This document shows, piece by piece, positions 44,060-53,257 of a DNA stretch of 64,000 nt (position 1 is its first letter; the number at the start of each line of letters is the position of its first letter). The notes below the pieces were generated by a model. That model had not been told where the DNA came from. It searched no databases and saw nothing but the letters and a program-made list of their open reading frames with translations. The position numbers were made by a program, and so were the translations under genes. This stretch comes from Chloroflexota bacterium. GTDB lineage: Bacteria; Chloroflexota; UBA6077; FW602-bin22. The stretch is taken from the NCBI GenBank assembly GCA_004297775.1, contig SCUE01000019.1, positions 62,001-126,000 on the forward strand, written 5' to 3'.

Positions 44060-45589
44060 GTGCCGGCCGCCGCCGCGATTCTGATGCTTGCGTTCGCCGC
44101 GAGCCGATTGACCGGCCTGGCGCGTGGTATTGCGGTCGGATTCGCCTTTGGCACCAGCCCGGAGCTCGACGCCTACCTGGCCGCCAATCGCGTTGCCGAC
44201 CTCATCTATCAGATTGCGATCGGCGGAGCGGTTGGCGCGGCGTTCATACCGGTCTTCTCGACCTATCTGACCGCAAACGATCGCGCCGGGGCGTGGCGGC
44301 TCCTCTCGACACTCATGACCATCAGTGTCATTGCCCTGGCTCCGATCTGCCTCGTCATCGGCATCCTGGCCGAAGACGTCATGCGTGTCGCTGGCGGGTT
44401 CGACGACGATCAACGTCGGCTCGCGGCCGAGCTACTTCGGCCGCAGCTCCTATCGCCGATCTTCTTCGCGATCGGTACATTCGCGACCAGTGCGCTGAAC
44501 ACGCGCGGCGCCTTCCTGGTTCCGTCTCTGGCGCCGAGCCTCTACAACCTCGGGATCATCTTTGGTGCGCTGGCGCTGGCGCCGTTCATCGGTATTCGCG
44601 GTCTTGCGATCGGCGCAGCGATCGGTGCTCTCCTGTACGCGGGAATCCAAATTCCGTCGCTGCGTGTTTTCGGGCCGATCGGCCGCCCAGTCCTCGATTT
44701 GACGCATGCCGGCGTCCGTCAGGTTGGCCGGCTCATGGCGCCGCGCGTGCTCGGCCTGGCCGTCTCGCAGATCAATTTTGTCGTCATCATCATACTTGCC
44801 TCGCCGCTGCCCGGCGCGATCGCGGCATTGGACTACGCATGGCTGCTCATGATGCTGCCGCTCGGCTTATTTGCGATGGCGATCGCGAACGCGCTCTTTC
44901 CGTCGATTGCCGAACAGGCTGCCCGAGCCGAATGGAGCGCAGTCGGCGCCTCGGTCCGTTCCGCGCTCTCGGCGGTCCTCTACCTCGTCCTGCCGGCCGC
45001 CCTCGGGCTGGCGTTGCTGGCCGAGCCGATCGTCGCGACGCTGCTCGAACGGGGCGCCTTCGTCGAAGGATCGGCGCGCCTAACCGCGACCGCGCTGCGC
45101 TTCTACGCGTTGGGTCTGGTCGGTCAGTCGATTGTCGAGATCGTTGCGCGCGGTTTCTACGCCCGCCAGGACACCCGGCGGCCGGTCATCGTCGCCACGC
45201 TCGCGGTCGCGGTCAACGTCGCACTGGCGTTTCCGCTGCGCGAGGCACTCGGACACGGTGGCCTCGCGCTGGCGCTCTCGCTCTCCTCCGTAGCCGAGGC
45301 GATCGGCCTGATCGTCCTCGCGCGACATCGTATGCCGGGAGTCGTATCGGGCAAACTGGTCGCGTCGCTCGCACGCGTCCTGGTCGGGATCATCGCCATG
45401 GGCGGCATGGCGGCTCTCCTTCCCGGCGCGATCGCGTGGCACGGCCACGCCGATTCCGAGATCGATCGGATCGCGCGACTACTCATTCTCGTCGCTGGCG
45501 GCGGCGCGACCTACCTCGTCGCGACTATCCTCGCCCGGGCGCGCGAGCCAATCTGGCTGGCGCACCGACTGCGCGCCCGGATGAGGTGA
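44060..45589 (+). CDS. murJ: Lipid II flippase MurJ
   Basis: 509 residues with about 14 membrane helices. MATE-like MurJ features: FAASRLTGLARGIAVGFAFGTS at the start, AYLAANRVADLIYQIAIGGAVGAAFIPVFS, and LLERGAFVEGSARLTATALRFYALGL in the middle. GTG 44060 was chosen to match the family start; TTG 44027, which overlaps the gatD stop, would add 11 residues. Its C-terminal part ends just before the hydroxypyruvate-isomerase-family gene. Confidence 0.92.
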   Translation: MPAAAAILMLAFAASRLTGLARGIAVGFAFGTSPELDAYLAANRVADLIYQIAIGGAVGAAFIPVFSTYLTANDRAGAWRLLSTLMTISVIALAPICLVIGILAEDVMRVAGGFDDDQRRLAAELLRPQLLSPIFFAIGTFATSALNTRGAFLVPSLAPSLYNLGIIFGALALAPFIGIRGLAIGAAIGALLYAGIQIPSLRVFGPIGRPVLDLTHAGVRQVGRLMAPRVLGLAVSQINFVVIIILASPLPGAIAALDYAWLLMMLPLGLFAMAIANALFPSIAEQAARAEWSAVGASVRSALSAVLYLVLPAALGLALLAEPIVATLLERGAFVEGSARLTATALRFYALGLVGQSIVEIVARGFYARQDTRRPVIVATLAVAVNVALAFPLREALGHGGLALALSLSSVAEAIGLIVLARHRMPGVVSGKLVASLARVLVGIIAMGGMAALLPGAIAWHGHADSEIDRIARLLILVAGGGATYLVATILARAREPIWLAHRLRARMR

Positions 45590-45597
45590 GAAGCCCG

Positions 45598-46374
45598 ATG
45601 CGTTTCGCCGTCAACATCTCGATGATCGGGCATCCTTCGCCGGTGGCGGAACGCATCCGCACGGTCGCCGAGGCCGGTTTCACGGCCATCGAGTTCTGGT
45701 TTGCCCATCAGTTCGACATGACGGAGCTTGGCGCGCTCTGTCGGGATCATGGGCTCGATGTCGCGCTTTTCGATCTCGAACCGAGCGACACCCATCCGTA
45801 CGGTCACGTGGCGGATCCCGCCGCCGGCGCCGAGTTCGACCGCCGGCTTGATGAGGCTTTGCGCCAGGCTGACCGGCTGTCATGCCAGACGCTCAACGTC
45901 CTCCAGGGCGGTCGCCTGCCGCGCCTGACCGTGGATGAACAGATGCGCGTCGCGATCGATCGACTCGGCAAGGCATCGATCGCGGCCGAGCGCGCCGGGG
46001 TAACGCTCTGTCTCGAAGGGATCAATCGCGTCGATCGCCCCGGCTCCTTCTGCGATCGAAGCGCAATCGGGCTCGCGATCGTCGCGGCCGTCGATTCACC
46101 GCGCGTGCTCTTCCAGTACGATATCTACCATATGCAGATCATGGAGGGGAACGTCATTCGCACGATGACGGAGAACATCGCCTTGATCGGACATATCCAG
46201 GTGGCGGATCCGCCCGGCCGGCACGAGCCGGGCACCGGTGAGATCAACTTCCCGAATGTGTTGGCCGCTCTCGAAGCGACCGGCTACCAGCGGTGGGTCA
46301 GTCTCGAATACTGGCCTTCAGCGGGCGTGGCCGATTCATTTGCGTGGCTCCCGCGCGATCGGCGGGGCCGGTGA
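45598..46374 (+). CDS. Hydroxypyruvate-isomerase-family TIM-barrel protein
   Basis: 258 residues of the Hyi / xylose-isomerase-like family: FAVNISMIG at the N-terminus, LCLEGINRVDRPG with the metal-binding Glu, FQYDIYHMQIMEGN, GHIQVADPPGRHEPGTGEINF and VSLEYWP. These match hydroxypyruvate isomerase, which interconverts hydroxypyruvate and tartronate semialdehyde. The beta-hydroxyacid dehydrogenase at 34690 could use the product, but that link is only an inference. ATG at 45598, 8 bp after the murJ stop. Confidence 0.9.
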   Translation: MRFAVNISMIGHPSPVAERIRTVAEAGFTAIEFWFAHQFDMTELGALCRDHGLDVALFDLEPSDTHPYGHVADPAAGAEFDRRLDEALRQADRLSCQTLNVLQGGRLPRLTVDEQMRVAIDRLGKASIAAERAGVTLCLEGINRVDRPGSFCDRSAIGLAIVAAVDSPRVLFQYDIYHMQIMEGNVIRTMTENIALIGHIQVADPPGRHEPGTGEINFPNVLAALEATGYQRWVSLEYWPSAGVADSFAWLPRDRRGR

Positions 46375-47696
46375 ACGAGCCGCTTCTGGCGCGCCTCTGG
46401 TTGTCGGGAGGGTGGCCGCGCTCGGCTACCCTCGATGCCGAGGGCCGCGCCTTCGCGATTGTGTACCCCGGTCGGGCCGGGCACGGTCCGGGGCCCGATC
46501 TGCGGGGCGCGATCCTGTCACGCGACGATGGTTCGCTCCTGACCGGCGATGTCGAGTTCCACGTTCGCGCGTCGGACTGGATGCGTCATGGCCACGCGCG
46601 CGATCCGCGCTATTCGCGGGTGATCGCGCACGTCATCTGGCGCAACGACCTTCCGGGTCCCATCGCGCGCGCGCCCGATCCAGCCGTGCCGCTCCTCACG
46701 TTCGAACTTTCGGGGATCGAGCCGGCGATCCTCTTCCATCGGCTGGCCCTACCAGCTCCACCCTGTGCGCCGACCCACGAGTGGCTACGCCGGCAACCAG
46801 CCGACGAACGCGTTGCCTTCCTCGATCGCCTCGGCGACGAGCGCCTGGCCGAGAAGTCGCTTCGATTTGGGGCGGATCTGCACGCCGTCGGTGCTGAGCA
46901 AACGCTCCATGCCGGGGTCTGCGACGCGCTCGGATACAGCCAGAATCGTCAGCCGATGCGGCGACTGGCCGAGGAAATGCCAGACGTCGTCGCTCGATCG
47001 ATTCTGGCCGCCGCTGTCGACGCGGAGGCAGCCGAGCGCGCGCTCTTCGAGGCACTGTGTCTTGCCGGCGGCCTCGGACACTCACTCGATGGTGGCCATC
47101 CGGGCGCGGCGCAAGGCGCCTGGGATCTGGCGGCCTCCCGGCCGGCGAACCGGCCCGAGCGAAGGCTGGCCGGCTTGGCGCGCCTCCTGGCCCGCGACCG
47201 TCACACATCGCTCCTCGATCGCCTTATCACGTCATTTGGCGGCGAGTCACGCCTGGCCGCCCGTCGCCTCGAAGCCGTTTTTCGGGTCGATCGGCCGTCC
47301 GACCATCCGATCGTCACGGTCGGAACGGATTCTCCGCGTTCAATCGACTACTGGCTCGGCCACGCCGCCCCAAATCGACCGATGCCGGGCGGTACGATGG
47401 CCCTGATCGGAGCATCGCGCGCTCGCGCGATCGTCGCCAACGTCGCACTGCCAGTTCTCCTGGCGGTGGCCGATCAGCGTGGCGACGATGCCCTGGCCGC
47501 GGCGATCTGGGCGATCTGGCCGTCCGTCGGCGCGCCCGGCCCGAACTGGATCCTCGAAGAGATGCGCGACGTCACGGAGGGCATCCACGTCGGTAGCGCT
47601 CGGCGAGAGCAGGGCGTCATAGCGCTATTCCGTCGCTGCTGCTCCGAGCGGCGCTGCGACCTCGCGCCCCGGTGCGAAGCCCGGCGGACCGGCTAG
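46371..47696 (+). CDS. DUF2851 family protein
   Basis: 441 residues. The N-terminal GRAGHGPGPDLRGAILSRDDGSLLTGDVEFHVRASDWMRHGH region is the hallmark of DUF2851, a family of unknown function with conserved Asp/Glu/His residues in that stretch that could form a nuclease-like metal site. The C-terminus has a Cys cluster (RRCCSERRCDLAPRCE). GTG overlaps the upstream stop (GTGA). The 3' end overlaps the convergent M16 gene by 4 bp. Confidence 0.85.
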   Translation: MNEPLLARLWLSGGWPRSATLDAEGRAFAIVYPGRAGHGPGPDLRGAILSRDDGSLLTGDVEFHVRASDWMRHGHARDPRYSRVIAHVIWRNDLPGPIARAPDPAVPLLTFELSGIEPAILFHRLALPAPPCAPTHEWLRRQPADERVAFLDRLGDERLAEKSLRFGADLHAVGAEQTLHAGVCDALGYSQNRQPMRRLAEEMPDVVARSILAAAVDAEAAERALFEALCLAGGLGHSLDGGHPGAAQGAWDLAASRPANRPERRLAGLARLLARDRHTSLLDRLITSFGGESRLAARRLEAVFRVDRPSDHPIVTVGTDSPRSIDYWLGHAAPNRPMPGGTMALIGASRARAIVANVALPVLLAVADQRGDDALAAAIWAIWPSVGAPGPNWILEEMRDVTEGIHVGSARREQGVIALFRRCCSERRCDLAPRCEARRTG

Positions 47697-48955
47697 CTCT
47701 CGGGACCCGTCACCGCGACGATGTTCCGCGCCGGGTCGAGATATGCCCGCGTCGCTCGGAGAACGTCGTCGCGCGTCAGCGCTCGGATGATATCCGGGTA
47801 GCGGTCGACATAATCGATGCCGAGATCGTACGTCTCGATGCTGAGCATCGTTCGCGCGATCCCATCCGAGCTTTCGAGCGCGAGCGGCAGGATTCCGGTG
47901 AGGTAACTCGACGCGTCGGCGATCTCCTCGGGCTCGACCGGTTGCGAGACGATCCGGCCGATCTCGTCGGCGATCGCCTCGATCGCGCGCTCGACATTGG
48001 CCGGGTTGACACCGGCGCGCGCCGTCCAAGCGCCCGGTCCGGGTCCGCCCTCGAGGTCTGAATACGAGTAGTAGGCGAGGCCAAGTCGCTCGCGGACATT
48101 CGCGCCGATCCGGCCATTCAACCCCATTCGCCCGAGAATGAGATTCCCGAGATCGAGTGCGTAGTAGTCCGGGTGGGTGCGCGGAATCGACGGTCGCCCG
48201 AGCACGATGTCGGATTGTGACTTACCGGGCAGGCCTCGGTCGATTCGCGCGAGCTCGTCGGGAACTGGCGCCGGGGCGAGTTGGACGTCGGGCGGTGGCG
48301 GCCGGCCGTCCCAGTCGGCGAAGGCCGACGCGACCGCGTCGAGACCGACCGCGACGTCGACTCCGCCAGCCAGCGCGATCATCGTCCGAGCGGGATGGAA
48401 TGTCGCGGCGTGGAACTCGGCCAGCGCTGGCGCCTCGATCGCGCTGACCGTCTCGACGTAACCGGAGACGCGCCGCGCGTACGGGTGCCCGTCCGGATAG
48501 GCGCGCTCGCGAAAAACGCGGTCAGCGACCGCGCGAGTGTCGTGATCGGCCTCGCGAAGGCCGGTCAGGACTTCGCCACGAAGTCGCTCGAGCTGATCGG
48601 CCGGGAAGGTCGGTCGAGACACGACCTCGCGCGCGATCGTCGTCGCGAGCGGCAAGTCCTCGACCAGACACCGGATCGACACATCCGTGGAATGGCGGCC
48701 GACATCGACCGTCAGGGCCATACCGTTGGCGTCGGTTAGCTCGCTCAAGCTTTCGAAGTTCCATCGCGCGGTGCCGCGTCGCAACATCGACCCGGCCAGC
48801 CTGGCTCGGCCGGCCGTCGTCGTGGCGTCGTGCCGCGCCCCCGACTGAATCGACACACGCAATAGCGCGGCTCGACTCGACGGCTGGGAGTGTCCCAGGA
48901 GAACGATTCCGTTGGCCAGCACACGGCGACGAATCTCCAGCCGCGCTTGGCTCAT
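47693..48955 (-). CDS. M16 peptidase homologue, non-catalytic subunit
   Basis: 420 residues of the insulinase (M16) fold without the HxxEH zinc site: the corresponding helix reads TTTAGRARLAGSMLRRGT. The C-terminal half keeps the NVRERLGLAYYSYSDLEGG stretch that completes the substrate-binding site in two-subunit M16B enzymes. It is therefore the partner of the active subunit encoded immediately upstream, with which it overlaps by 4 bp (ATGA). Confidence 0.92.
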   Translation of the reverse strand: MSQARLEIRRRVLANGIVLLGHSQPSSRAALLRVSIQSGARHDATTTAGRARLAGSMLRRGTARWNFESLSELTDANGMALTVDVGRHSTDVSIRCLVEDLPLATTIAREVVSRPTFPADQLERLRGEVLTGLREADHDTRAVADRVFRERAYPDGHPYARRVSGYVETVSAIEAPALAEFHAATFHPARTMIALAGGVDVAVGLDAVASAFADWDGRPPPPDVQLAPAPVPDELARIDRGLPGKSQSDIVLGRPSIPRTHPDYYALDLGNLILGRMGLNGRIGANVRERLGLAYYSYSDLEGGPGPGAWTARAGVNPANVERAIEAIADEIGRIVSQPVEPEEIADASSYLTGILPLALESSDGIARTMLSIETYDLGIDYVDRYPDIIRALTRDDVLRATRAYLDPARNIVAVTGPES

Positions 48956-50232
48956 TGCTGCTCGGCCTCGGGGCGCAGCCATCCGAGCGTGCGACGGTTC
49001 GGTACCAGGTACGTCTGAGCGACCTTGCGGGCCGCCTCGCGATCGATCGCCTCAATCGCTTCCATCAGGCCGCTCAACAGCTCGTGCGAGGCGACCACCT
49101 CGGTCTGACCGAGCCAGTACGCCTGACTGGTCACCGTTTCGGTCCCGTAGGCGACCTGGGCGCGGAGCTGTTTCTTCGCCCGGGCGAGTTCTTCCTCACT
49201 CGGACCATTCCCGGCCAGGTCGCCGATCTGCTCGTCGATGACACGTTCGACATCCTCCGAGCGCGCCCCGGCTCGGAGCGTGGCATTCACCTCGAACAGG
49301 AAGGGATCGCGCGTCAGCGCGAACGAACTGCGCGCCGACGTCGCTAGGCCGGCCGCCACCAGCGATCGATACAGGCGGGAGCCCTGCCCCATCGGCGCCC
49401 GACCAGCCATCATCCCCATCGATCGCGCGCCGGACAGGATCGCGTCCACCACCAGGAGAGCAATCGCATCCGGGTTGGCCGCGCCTGGGGCCTGGTACGC
49501 CGACTGGTAGTACGTCGTCGGCGAGGGGCGACGCAGTTCGATGCGCCGCTCGCCCTCCTGGAGCGGCTCGATCGACCGTGGCGCGGGGACCGGTCCGCCG
49601 CCGGGCAGGCCGCCGAAATGACGCTCGATCCGAGCGACCATGTCATCGGTCCCAAAGTCGCCAACCGCGACGACGACCGCGTTGCCAGGCTGGTAGTACG
49701 TGCGGTAGTGCTGGTACAGCTCGTCGCGCGTGATCGCGCGCAGATCGCACTTCCATCCGATGACGCCGTTCCCGTACGGGTGAACCTTGAACGCGGCCGC
49801 CGAGACTTCCTCATCGAGGTGCCACGAGGGGTCGTTCTCGTGTCCCTCCCGCTCGGCGATGATGACGGTTCGCTCCGAATCGACCTCGGCGGGGTCGAAT
49901 CGCGCGTTCACCATCCGGTCCGACTCGATGCGGAGGGCGAGATCGATCCGATCGCTCGGCAAAGTCTCGAAGTAGGTCGTGTAATCGATCCACGTAAACC
50001 CGTTCAGCGTTCCGCCGTTAGCCGTCACCTGGCGGAAGATGTCACCGGCCGCGAACGTCGGCGTGCCCTTGAACAGCATGTGCTCGACCCAGTGCGAGAT
50101 GCCGGTTCGCCCGGCGACCTCGTCGCGTCCACCGACGCGGTACCAGATCCAGAACGTAGCGACCGGTGCGTGGCGCGACTCGCGCGTCAGAACGGTCAGG
50201 CCGTTCGAGAGGCGCGCGACGTGTACGTCCAT
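48952..50232 (-). CDS. M16 zinc peptidase, catalytic subunit
   Basis: 426 residues. Zinc ligands His47 and His51 and catalytic Glu50 lie in SHWVEHMLFKGT, and the third ligand Glu127 is 76 residues later in RTVIIAERE, as in the family. The C-terminal half lacks the Arg/Tyr pair, which the partner supplies. ATG 50232 was chosen; a TACACT hexamer (50250-50245 on the minus strand) ends 12 bp before it and there is no ribosome site. Such pairs degrade peptides or process cofactors; the substrate is unknown. Confidence 0.93.
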   Translation of the reverse strand: MDVHVARLSNGLTVLTRESRHAPVATFWIWYRVGGRDEVAGRTGISHWVEHMLFKGTPTFAAGDIFRQVTANGGTLNGFTWIDYTTYFETLPSDRIDLALRIESDRMVNARFDPAEVDSERTVIIAEREGHENDPSWHLDEEVSAAAFKVHPYGNGVIGWKCDLRAITRDELYQHYRTYYQPGNAVVVAVGDFGTDDMVARIERHFGGLPGGGPVPAPRSIEPLQEGERRIELRRPSPTTYYQSAYQAPGAANPDAIALLVVDAILSGARSMGMMAGRAPMGQGSRLYRSLVAAGLATSARSSFALTRDPFLFEVNATLRAGARSEDVERVIDEQIGDLAGNGPSEEELARAKKQLRAQVAYGTETVTSQAYWLGQTEVVASHELLSGLMEAIEAIDREAARKVAQTYLVPNRRTLGWLRPEAEQQ

Positions 50233-50244
50233 CGGTCGGCCAGG

Positions 50245-50266
50245 AGTGTAGACCACGTGGTAAGCT
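50245..50266. promoter_or_regulatory. Divergent promoter region, M16 pair / thrC
   Basis: On the minus strand TACACT (50250-50245) is 12 bp before the M16 start codon. On the plus strand TAAGCT (50261-50266) ends 8 bp before the thrC GTG at 50275. Both match TANNNT and neither gene has a Shine-Dalgarno sequence. Confidence 0.35.
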
Positions 50267-50274
50267 GAACCTCC

Positions 50275-51507
50275 GTGAGTGTGAACGGCGCGCCGTTCAG
50301 TTACCTGACCGGTCTCGAGTGCACGAATTGCGGTCTCTCACACGATGCCGATGCCCCGAACAACGTCTGTCGGGTCTGTGGGAAGGTGCTCTACGCGCGC
50401 TATGATCTCGCGTCCGCGCGTCGGACCTTGGATCGTGATTGCTTTCGCGATCGACCGGCCGACCTCTGGCGGTACCATGAGTTGCTGCCGATACGGCAAC
50501 CTGACAACGTCATCACGCTTGGCGAGGGTGTCACGCCGTTGCTGCGGATGCCGCGACTCGGCGAATCGCTTGGCCTGAAGAATCTCTGGATGAAGGACGA
50601 GTCCCTCAATCCGACCGGGTCGTTCAAGGCGCGCGGAATGGCCGTGGCCGTCTCACGTGCGCGCGAGCTTGGATTGAAGCGTCTCGCGGCGCCGTCGGCC
50701 GGTAATGCTGGCGCGGCCCTCGCGACCTACGCGGCGCGAGCCGGGCTGGAGGCCTGGATCTTCATGCCGGCTGATACTCCGCGCGTACCATTGATCGAGT
50801 GCCGCCTTGCCGGAGCGCGCGCGTTCGTTCTCGATGGCCTGATCAACGACGCCGGACGCATCGTTCGCTCGCGTTCGAGTTGGTTCGACGTGTCGACATT
50901 GCGCGAGCCGTACCGTGTCGAAGGCAAGAAGACGATGGGCTACGAACTGGCCGAGCAGTTCGCGTGGTCACTGCCCGACGCGATCATCTATCCGACCGGC
51001 GGCGGCACCGGACTGGTCGGAATGGTCAAGGCGTTCGATGAGATGGAGACGCTCGGCTGGATCGGATCGAAACGGCCGCGCATGTACAGCGTGCAATCGA
51101 GCGGCTGCGCACCGATCGTGCGCGCTTTCGAGGCCGGTCGGCGTGACGCGCCGATCTGGGAGAATGCCCGGACGATCGCGAGTGGACTGCGCGTTCCGGC
51201 CGCGATCGGCGACTACCTGATGCTCGATGCGATTCGCCGGACCGACGGCGTTGCTCTGGCCGTTGATGACGACGAAATCATGGCCGCGACCGATCTCGTC
51301 GCCGTCCGCGAAGGCGCCTGGCTGTCACCCGAGGGCGCGGCGACGATCTGCGCGGCACAACGGCTACGGGAAGACGGCACGCTCAAGGCACACGAGACGG
51401 TCGTCCTCTTCAACACGGGCGGCGGCATGGTCTACCCGGATCTCCAGAGCGCCACTCTGCCACGGGTCGCGATCGACGGCCGCGACGTGCCGGAGTGCGA
51501 TCCCTGA
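50275..51507 (+). CDS. thrC: Threonine synthase
   Basis: 410 residues. PLP-dependent enzyme making threonine from O-phosphohomoserine. An N-terminal zinc ribbon has Cys16, Cys19, Cys32 and Cys35 (CTNCG...CRVCG). The PLP Lys118 is in PTGSFKARGM, and the phosphate-cup glycine loop is PTGGGTGL. The ribbon occurs in several threonine synthases and related fold type II enzymes. No other threonine gene is adjacent. Divergent from the M16 peptidase pair. Confidence 0.92.
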   Translation: MSVNGAPFSYLTGLECTNCGLSHDADAPNNVCRVCGKVLYARYDLASARRTLDRDCFRDRPADLWRYHELLPIRQPDNVITLGEGVTPLLRMPRLGESLGLKNLWMKDESLNPTGSFKARGMAVAVSRARELGLKRLAAPSAGNAGAALATYAARAGLEAWIFMPADTPRVPLIECRLAGARAFVLDGLINDAGRIVRSRSSWFDVSTLREPYRVEGKKTMGYELAEQFAWSLPDAIIYPTGGGTGLVGMVKAFDEMETLGWIGSKRPRMYSVQSSGCAPIVRAFEAGRRDAPIWENARTIASGLRVPAAIGDYLMLDAIRRTDGVALAVDDDEIMAATDLVAVREGAWLSPEGAATICAAQRLREDGTLKAHETVVLFNTGGGMVYPDLQSATLPRVAIDGRDVPECDP

Positions 51508-52844
51508 CCGACAGGGGCGCGATCGATCCCCTCGTCACCATCGCCCGAAAGCGCGACGGCCACGCCATCTCGTCCGACGAGATTCATGCCTTCGTCGATG
51601 GCTACGTGCGGGGCACGATCGCCGACTATCAGGCGTCGGCCTGGCTCATGGCGATCTGCTGCCGCGGAATGACCGCCGACGAAACCGCCGCTCTGACCGA
51701 CGCAATGGCGCGGAGCGGCGCGATGATCGATCTCGGCGCGTCGCGCGCCAGCGCGGTCGACAAGCATTCGACCGGCGGCGTCGGCGATAAGACCACCCTC
51801 GTCGTCGCGCCGATCCTGGCCGCGATGGGGATGATCGTCCCGAAGATGTCCGGCCGCGGCCTTGGCTTCACCGGCGGCACACTCGACAAACTCGAATCGA
51901 TTCCCGGCTTCACGGTCGCGCTCGATCGCGATCGCTTCCTCTCGCAGGCGCATCGCGTCGGATTGGCCGTGGCCGGTCAAAGTGCCGATCTCGCGCCGGC
52001 CGATGGTGCGCTCTACGCGCTGCGCGACGTGACGGCGACGGTTGAGAGCATCCCACTCATCGCCAGCTCGATCATGAGCAAGAAGATCGCGGTTGGCAGT
52101 CCAGCGATCTGCCTGGACGTCAAGGTCGGGCGCGGCGCCTTCATGAAAGACATGCCGTCGGCGCGCGATCTCGCGACGGCAATGGTCGATATCGGCCGGC
52201 GTCTCGACCGCCGCGTCACCGCGGTCATCACGGCGATGGATCAGCCGCTCGGTCAGGCGGTCGGGAACGCGCTCGAAGTCGTCGAGGCGATTCGCGCCCT
52301 GGTCGGCCAGGGGCCGCCCGATTTGATGGAGGTGGTTGTCGTACTTGCCGGCGAGTGCGCGCGACTCGTTCGTGGCACGTCGGACGACATGGCCGCCCGC
52401 CAGGAAGCACTCGCGACCATCAAGTCCGGCGCGGCCTTCGATCGGTTCCGGGCCATGGTCGCCGAGCAGGGTGGCGATGTCGCCTGCATCGACGATCCCG
52501 GTCGCCTGCCGCGCACGGAGCTGTTTGCTGAACTGCCGTCGCCGCGGACCGGCTACGTCGCGGCGATCGACGCGGAGGCGATCGCGCGCTGCGCGCTGTC
52601 ACTCGGCGCCGGACGCCGCAAGAAGGGCGACCCGATCGATCACGCCGTCGGGATCGTCGTCTACGCCAAGGTGGGCGATCGCATCGAGGCCGGCGAACCG
52701 CTGTTGGTCGTGCATTGCCGTACGCGCGAACAACTCGCCCAGATCGGCGATCCTCTCCTGGCCGCGTACACGTGGTCGGATACGCCGGTTGACGTGCCTC
52801 TGCTCATTCGTGAGGTGATACGGTCCGCCCCGCCGTCGCGATGA
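51495..52844 (+). CDS. Pyrimidine-nucleoside (thymidine) phosphorylase
   Basis: 449 residues. Phosphorolyses thymidine/uridine to base and (deoxy)ribose-1-phosphate. The signature KHSTGGVGDK is at residues 90-99. SGRGLGFTGGTLDKLESIPGF and the C-terminal PYNP domain (LGAGRRKKGDPIDHAVGI, with a biotinyl-like fold) follow. It overlaps thrC by 13 bp via a GTG at 51495. Bacterial DeoA and Pdp share all these motifs, so substrate range cannot be fixed. Confidence 0.93.
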   Translation: MRSLTDRGAIDPLVTIARKRDGHAISSDEIHAFVDGYVRGTIADYQASAWLMAICCRGMTADETAALTDAMARSGAMIDLGASRASAVDKHSTGGVGDKTTLVVAPILAAMGMIVPKMSGRGLGFTGGTLDKLESIPGFTVALDRDRFLSQAHRVGLAVAGQSADLAPADGALYALRDVTATVESIPLIASSIMSKKIAVGSPAICLDVKVGRGAFMKDMPSARDLATAMVDIGRRLDRRVTAVITAMDQPLGQAVGNALEVVEAIRALVGQGPPDLMEVVVVLAGECARLVRGTSDDMAARQEALATIKSGAAFDRFRAMVAEQGGDVACIDDPGRLPRTELFAELPSPRTGYVAAIDAEAIARCALSLGAGRRKKGDPIDHAVGIVVYAKVGDRIEAGEPLLVVHCRTREQLAQIGDPLLAAYTWSDTPVDVPLLIREVIRSAPPSR

Positions 52845-53257
52845 AGCCGGCCCCATCGGTGCGCCACCCGGGGATGATGGGACTTCTGGTCGGCGCGTCG
52901 CTGGATGAACGCGTCGCGTGTGGCGCGGCCTGGGGCGTCGATTCAACCCCGACGGCGATCTACCGAGCCGCCACCTCGCCGACCATCTCCGAGGCCGCGC
53001 GATTCGATGGGCCAGCCCGGCGCGTCCTGGTGGTGCTCGTTGCGGCCGGAATGACGCGCTCCGATCTGCGGGCGCGAGTCGCGGTCGATGATCCGACCCT
53101 GGATGCGCTTCTCGAGCGTCTTTCTCGCATGGCGCTGATCGCCGAAACGCTGCCGAGCGTAGCGCGGCCGCGCATCGCCCGACGACCGTTCGACGGACAT
53201 CTGGCCGCCGTGCGCGAGGCACGCGCGTTGGTTGCCGCGGCGTCGAAGGCGCGATGA
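52841..53257 (+). CDS. Hypothetical protein with winged-helix-like C-terminal part
   Basis: 138 residues. N-terminal HPGMMGLLVGASLDERVACGAAWGVDSTPTAIYRAA looks like a degenerate loop region. The region at about 69-102 (AAGMTRSDLRARVAVDDPTLDALLERLSRMALIAE) resembles a winged helix-turn-helix. It overlaps genes on both sides by 4 bp, so it is embedded in the run. I do not recognise the family. Confidence 0.65.
   Translation: MKPAPSVRHPGMMGLLVGASLDERVACGAAWGVDSTPTAIYRAATSPTISEAARFDGPARRVLVVLVAAGMTRSDLRARVAVDDPTLDALLERLSRMALIAETLPSVARPRIARRPFDGHLAAVREARALVAAASKAR

Noticed and set aside
44293..45597. Upstream extension of the hydroxypyruvate-isomerase-family gene through murJ
   Set aside because: It is Arg/Pro-rich with no domain pattern, and murJ is well supported in the other frame.
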